Notes under the pieces: model-generated
Databases searched by the model: none
Seen by the model: the letters and a program-made list of their open reading frames with translations, nothing else
Told to the model about the DNA's origin: nothing
Source of the DNA: Acridotheres tristis
Lineage: Eukaryota > Chordata > Aves > Passeriformes > Sturnidae
Assembly: GCA_037013685.1 (NCBI GenBank)
Contig: CM072889.1
Span: 5,775,976 to 5,839,975, forward strand
Reading direction: 5' to 3'
DNA: 64,000 nt
In this document: piece after piece, positions 61,481 through 64,000 of the stretch
Layout of the letters: the number at the start of each line of letters is the position of its first letter
How positions within the stretch are numbered: the first letter of the stretch is position 1
Position numbers and translations under genes: made by a program

Positions 61481-64000
61481 ATGAAAGTCTGCTTCTGGCA
61501 CCTTCAGCTGCACCCCATTTGTTTGCATGGATTTTTATATTGCTCAGTCTTGCCAAAAAATTCCTCATTATAGAAACACAGAATTTACAGTGTGATGGAA
61601 ATGCAGTGATCCAAAACATTGTTAAAGATACTGATGTTGCAAGTAGGATTGTTTGGTTTTTTAACCACTTGTGTTGCACCAGCTTGTGCTTCAACAGATG
61701 GTTAAGCATCCCATAAGACTAAAATAGAATATAGGTAATATGTCTTTATCGATACCAAAGTCTAGTAAACAACTTTCTGTTCTCTGCATCCTCTGGAAAA
61801 TGTCAGGCTTAGTTTACTTATATCTTGTAATGCTGTTGCTGATAGAAATGTGTGAATGACTGCTCCTGTTAATGGATAAGATAAATAAGAATTACAGTGT
61901 GGCTAACTGACAGACATGAGAAAACTAGCTCTGCTGAATCCTTGATCAATGCCTTTTTATATGAAATATTTTCTGCTTGTTTTGAATGGAAGTTTGGCAG
62001 GCCTGAGGAGCTGGTAATGTTATTCCACATCTTTCCCTTAAATCACTACTTACAGGCCAGACTGGCAAAGCAGTAACCATGACGTTTCGCTCTCTAAAGA
62101 CTAATTTATGGCCTGTGTGAAATAAGTTTGTTCTCTCAATATAGTTACTAGTGGAAGAGATTCACATTATAAAAACTAGCACCACAGTGTATTGGCTCTG
62201 TGGAAATTTGACAAGAAAGTAAGGACTGATAGAACTTGGAAATTAATTACCTTTCTGCTCTAGAAGGTCTTCTCTCAAAACATGAAACGGCAAAAAGGCA
62301 CCAGTGATACTTTAGTGATCATCTTTGTATTTAAAACAAGATAACCATTAGAATATTTTTTATTATTTCTTCTGTTCTTTAAAACTATGTTAGTAATGAT
62401 AATTTTGTACACATTTCAATATCAAAGGAAGAAGATTTTACCAGATGAAAAGGAAGTTAATGAACAAATGCCTCTATTCATTGCATGTGTTATTTTTAGA
62501 GCTGAGTGGAATGGGTGATTGGGGGGTATTTGTTTGTTTCAGGGGATTTTTTTTCCCTTTATTCCTATTGTCATCAGTAGACAGAAAATTAGATAAAGAC
62601 AGGAGATACATTATCCCTGTAACACTACCCAATGTCCATCCTCCATTCCAAACAGCTGCACCAGTGCACACAAACTCGCAGTGCTTCCGTGACTCCTGCA
62701 GCTGGTTTCAGATGGAAATGTCTGTATTCAAGTCCATTGTCGTGCACTGATGACAAGTCCATGTTGCATTGCTGTTGAAAGGGAATGTGATTCATTGCTG
62801 TGCCTTCAGATATTACAAATGTGCTGCTGTATAAAGGCGAGATAGTCCTGCATTCTCCCTCTGCTGCAAGCCCTAGTGCACCATATGCTGAGGGATACTT
62901 CATTTAAAGTTAATAATGAGATACAGCATGATAAGGTCAAAGCAGTGATGATCAAACTAAACATATGCTGTGACATATTCTTTCTAAATGAAGACCTCCA
63001 ACTATTGATGTTGTTGTTACCTAGGCAGAAGTATTTTTTTCTAGGATGTATTCCTGATATACTGTAAGAAAATCAGAAATACGGGCTCCAGAAAGTGGGT
63101 ATCAAGTGATCTGTAAATGCCTTCAGTATTAGTTAATATTTCCATCAATAAACTGGAAAAGAGGTAAACAGCAGCCTAATGGAGTTCAATGACCTGTTGA
63201 GAGAGTATTATATCTGGGAAACAGTGCAACTTAATGGGGGAATGGGTAGCATGACAAGAAATCCAGGAGAAAAAAAAAAAAGAGAGAGAGAAGTATGCCA
63301 AGAACCTGCTGGTAGAGAGACCAGATTTCCCTCCTCTTTAAATAGAATACAACATTGCCTCTTTGACCACTAGCATCCTCAGTATTCAGGGAATAAATGC
63401 AAGAAGAAACAAAGTGGAAATTTTACCAAACAGCATAATATCAGCTGTATTTAGTTGTTTGAGGGCTCACCATATTGGAATATTTTGATTCAGCAAAGCC
63501 CTGCTATTAAAAAGCTACCATGAATATTGCAAAACAGTTTGGCTCCATCAGTGCTATTTGACAGGGATACAGTGTAGAGAGAACCCCTCTTCACAGAGCA
63601 GTTTCCTCAGGCAACACTTCACTCTTGATGCATGTGTTCAATCAGGTGTTCTTTCACCAGATGTTTCTAATTTTATTTATGCTAGTGTATTAAACACAAA
63701 GCTTTCCCTGTAACCTCTTCAGTGAGTACAGACTCTCAAAGAAGACTACATAAAAGCAAGTAAAGCTATAAACCTCATACAAATTCAATGTTTACTTATA
63801 GCTAAATTAATTACATTTCTTATGTAAGTAAAACTTGCTCCTCAGCTGGAATTCTCTAATTAAAGTGTTGAAGGACAGGGCAGTTACAGAGATTTGACTT
63901 AAAAATAAATAGGAATTGCTTCTAAATTACTAGGCTTTTCAGGGATCTGGCCAATTTTAAAATGGTGGTAGGAAACTGGACAACTAAGGTAAGCAATGAA
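61481..64000. other. AT-rich noncoding DNA to the end of the window
   Basis: No gene recognised. An A12-(GA)n purine tract lies at 63269-63292, and T and G runs at about 62519-62557. The stretch 62020-62160 is complex and non-repetitive, with a CpG in GACGTTTCGC, and might be conserved noncoding DNA. Chance frames reach 101 codons (62445-62750). Confidence 0.5.
63269..63292. repeat. Poly(A)-(GA)n purine tract
   Basis: Twelve or more A run into five GA units. It is a simple sequence and possibly polymorphic in length. Confidence 0.9.

Noticed and set aside
1..64000. tRNA genes or other structured RNA genes
   Set aside because: I looked for the tRNA B-box (GGTTCGAAT-like) and cloverleaf spacing and found no convincing case; by-eye reading could miss a small RNA.

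Overview
This window looks like vertebrate nuclear DNA, most likely from a bird. It is AT-rich, CpG-poor and has no long open reading frame, no operon structure and no tRNA or rRNA gene that I could find. The best organism clue is the repeat content: several decayed CR1 LINE copies, the dominant LINE of birds and other reptiles, and fragments of LTRs that resemble families I recall from songbird genomes. I saw no Alu, B1/B2 or L1 sequence. A passerine bird is my best guess, from remembered consensus sequences only.

I find no intact protein-coding gene. The longest ATG-initiated frame (158 codons at 41836-42312) reads straight through a run of 24 T. The other short frames either overlap repeats or have no recognisable protein signature. 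The window is therefore either an intergenic gene desert or the inside of a very large intron; the sequence alone cannot decide which.

Layout: 1-10 kb is mostly unique AT-rich DNA with a tetranucleotide microsatellite (994-1075), a possible minus-strand LTR end (about 3590-3990) and a GC-richer patch (9190-9540). A well-formed 474-bp solo LTR lies at 10666-11139. A CR1 3' fragment is at 15710-16036. Around 18.0-18.3 kb is a block with repeated homeodomain-type motifs. From 16 to 34 kb the sequence is otherwise unique apart from homopolymers, one of which (32211-32407) looks like a short poly(A) retrocopy with target-site duplications. At 34.17-34.59 kb there is a composite of two opposed LTR pieces abutting a CR1 ORF2 remnant. 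About 36.5-37.2 kb is another LTR-like candidate. Around 41.0-41.25 kb is a second candidate regulatory block. An LTR 3' end lies at 51476-51670, and CR1 remnants lie at 55488-55725 (+), 59865-60236 (+) and 61025-61480 (-). The last one still shows decayed reverse-transcriptase motifs.

I found no complete undescribed biological system. The points most worth checking are the LTR/CR1 composite, the candidate short poly(A) retrocopy (birds lack active L1), the antisense CR1 reverse-transcriptase relic with an internal deletion, and the blocks with clustered homeodomain/POU-like motifs.
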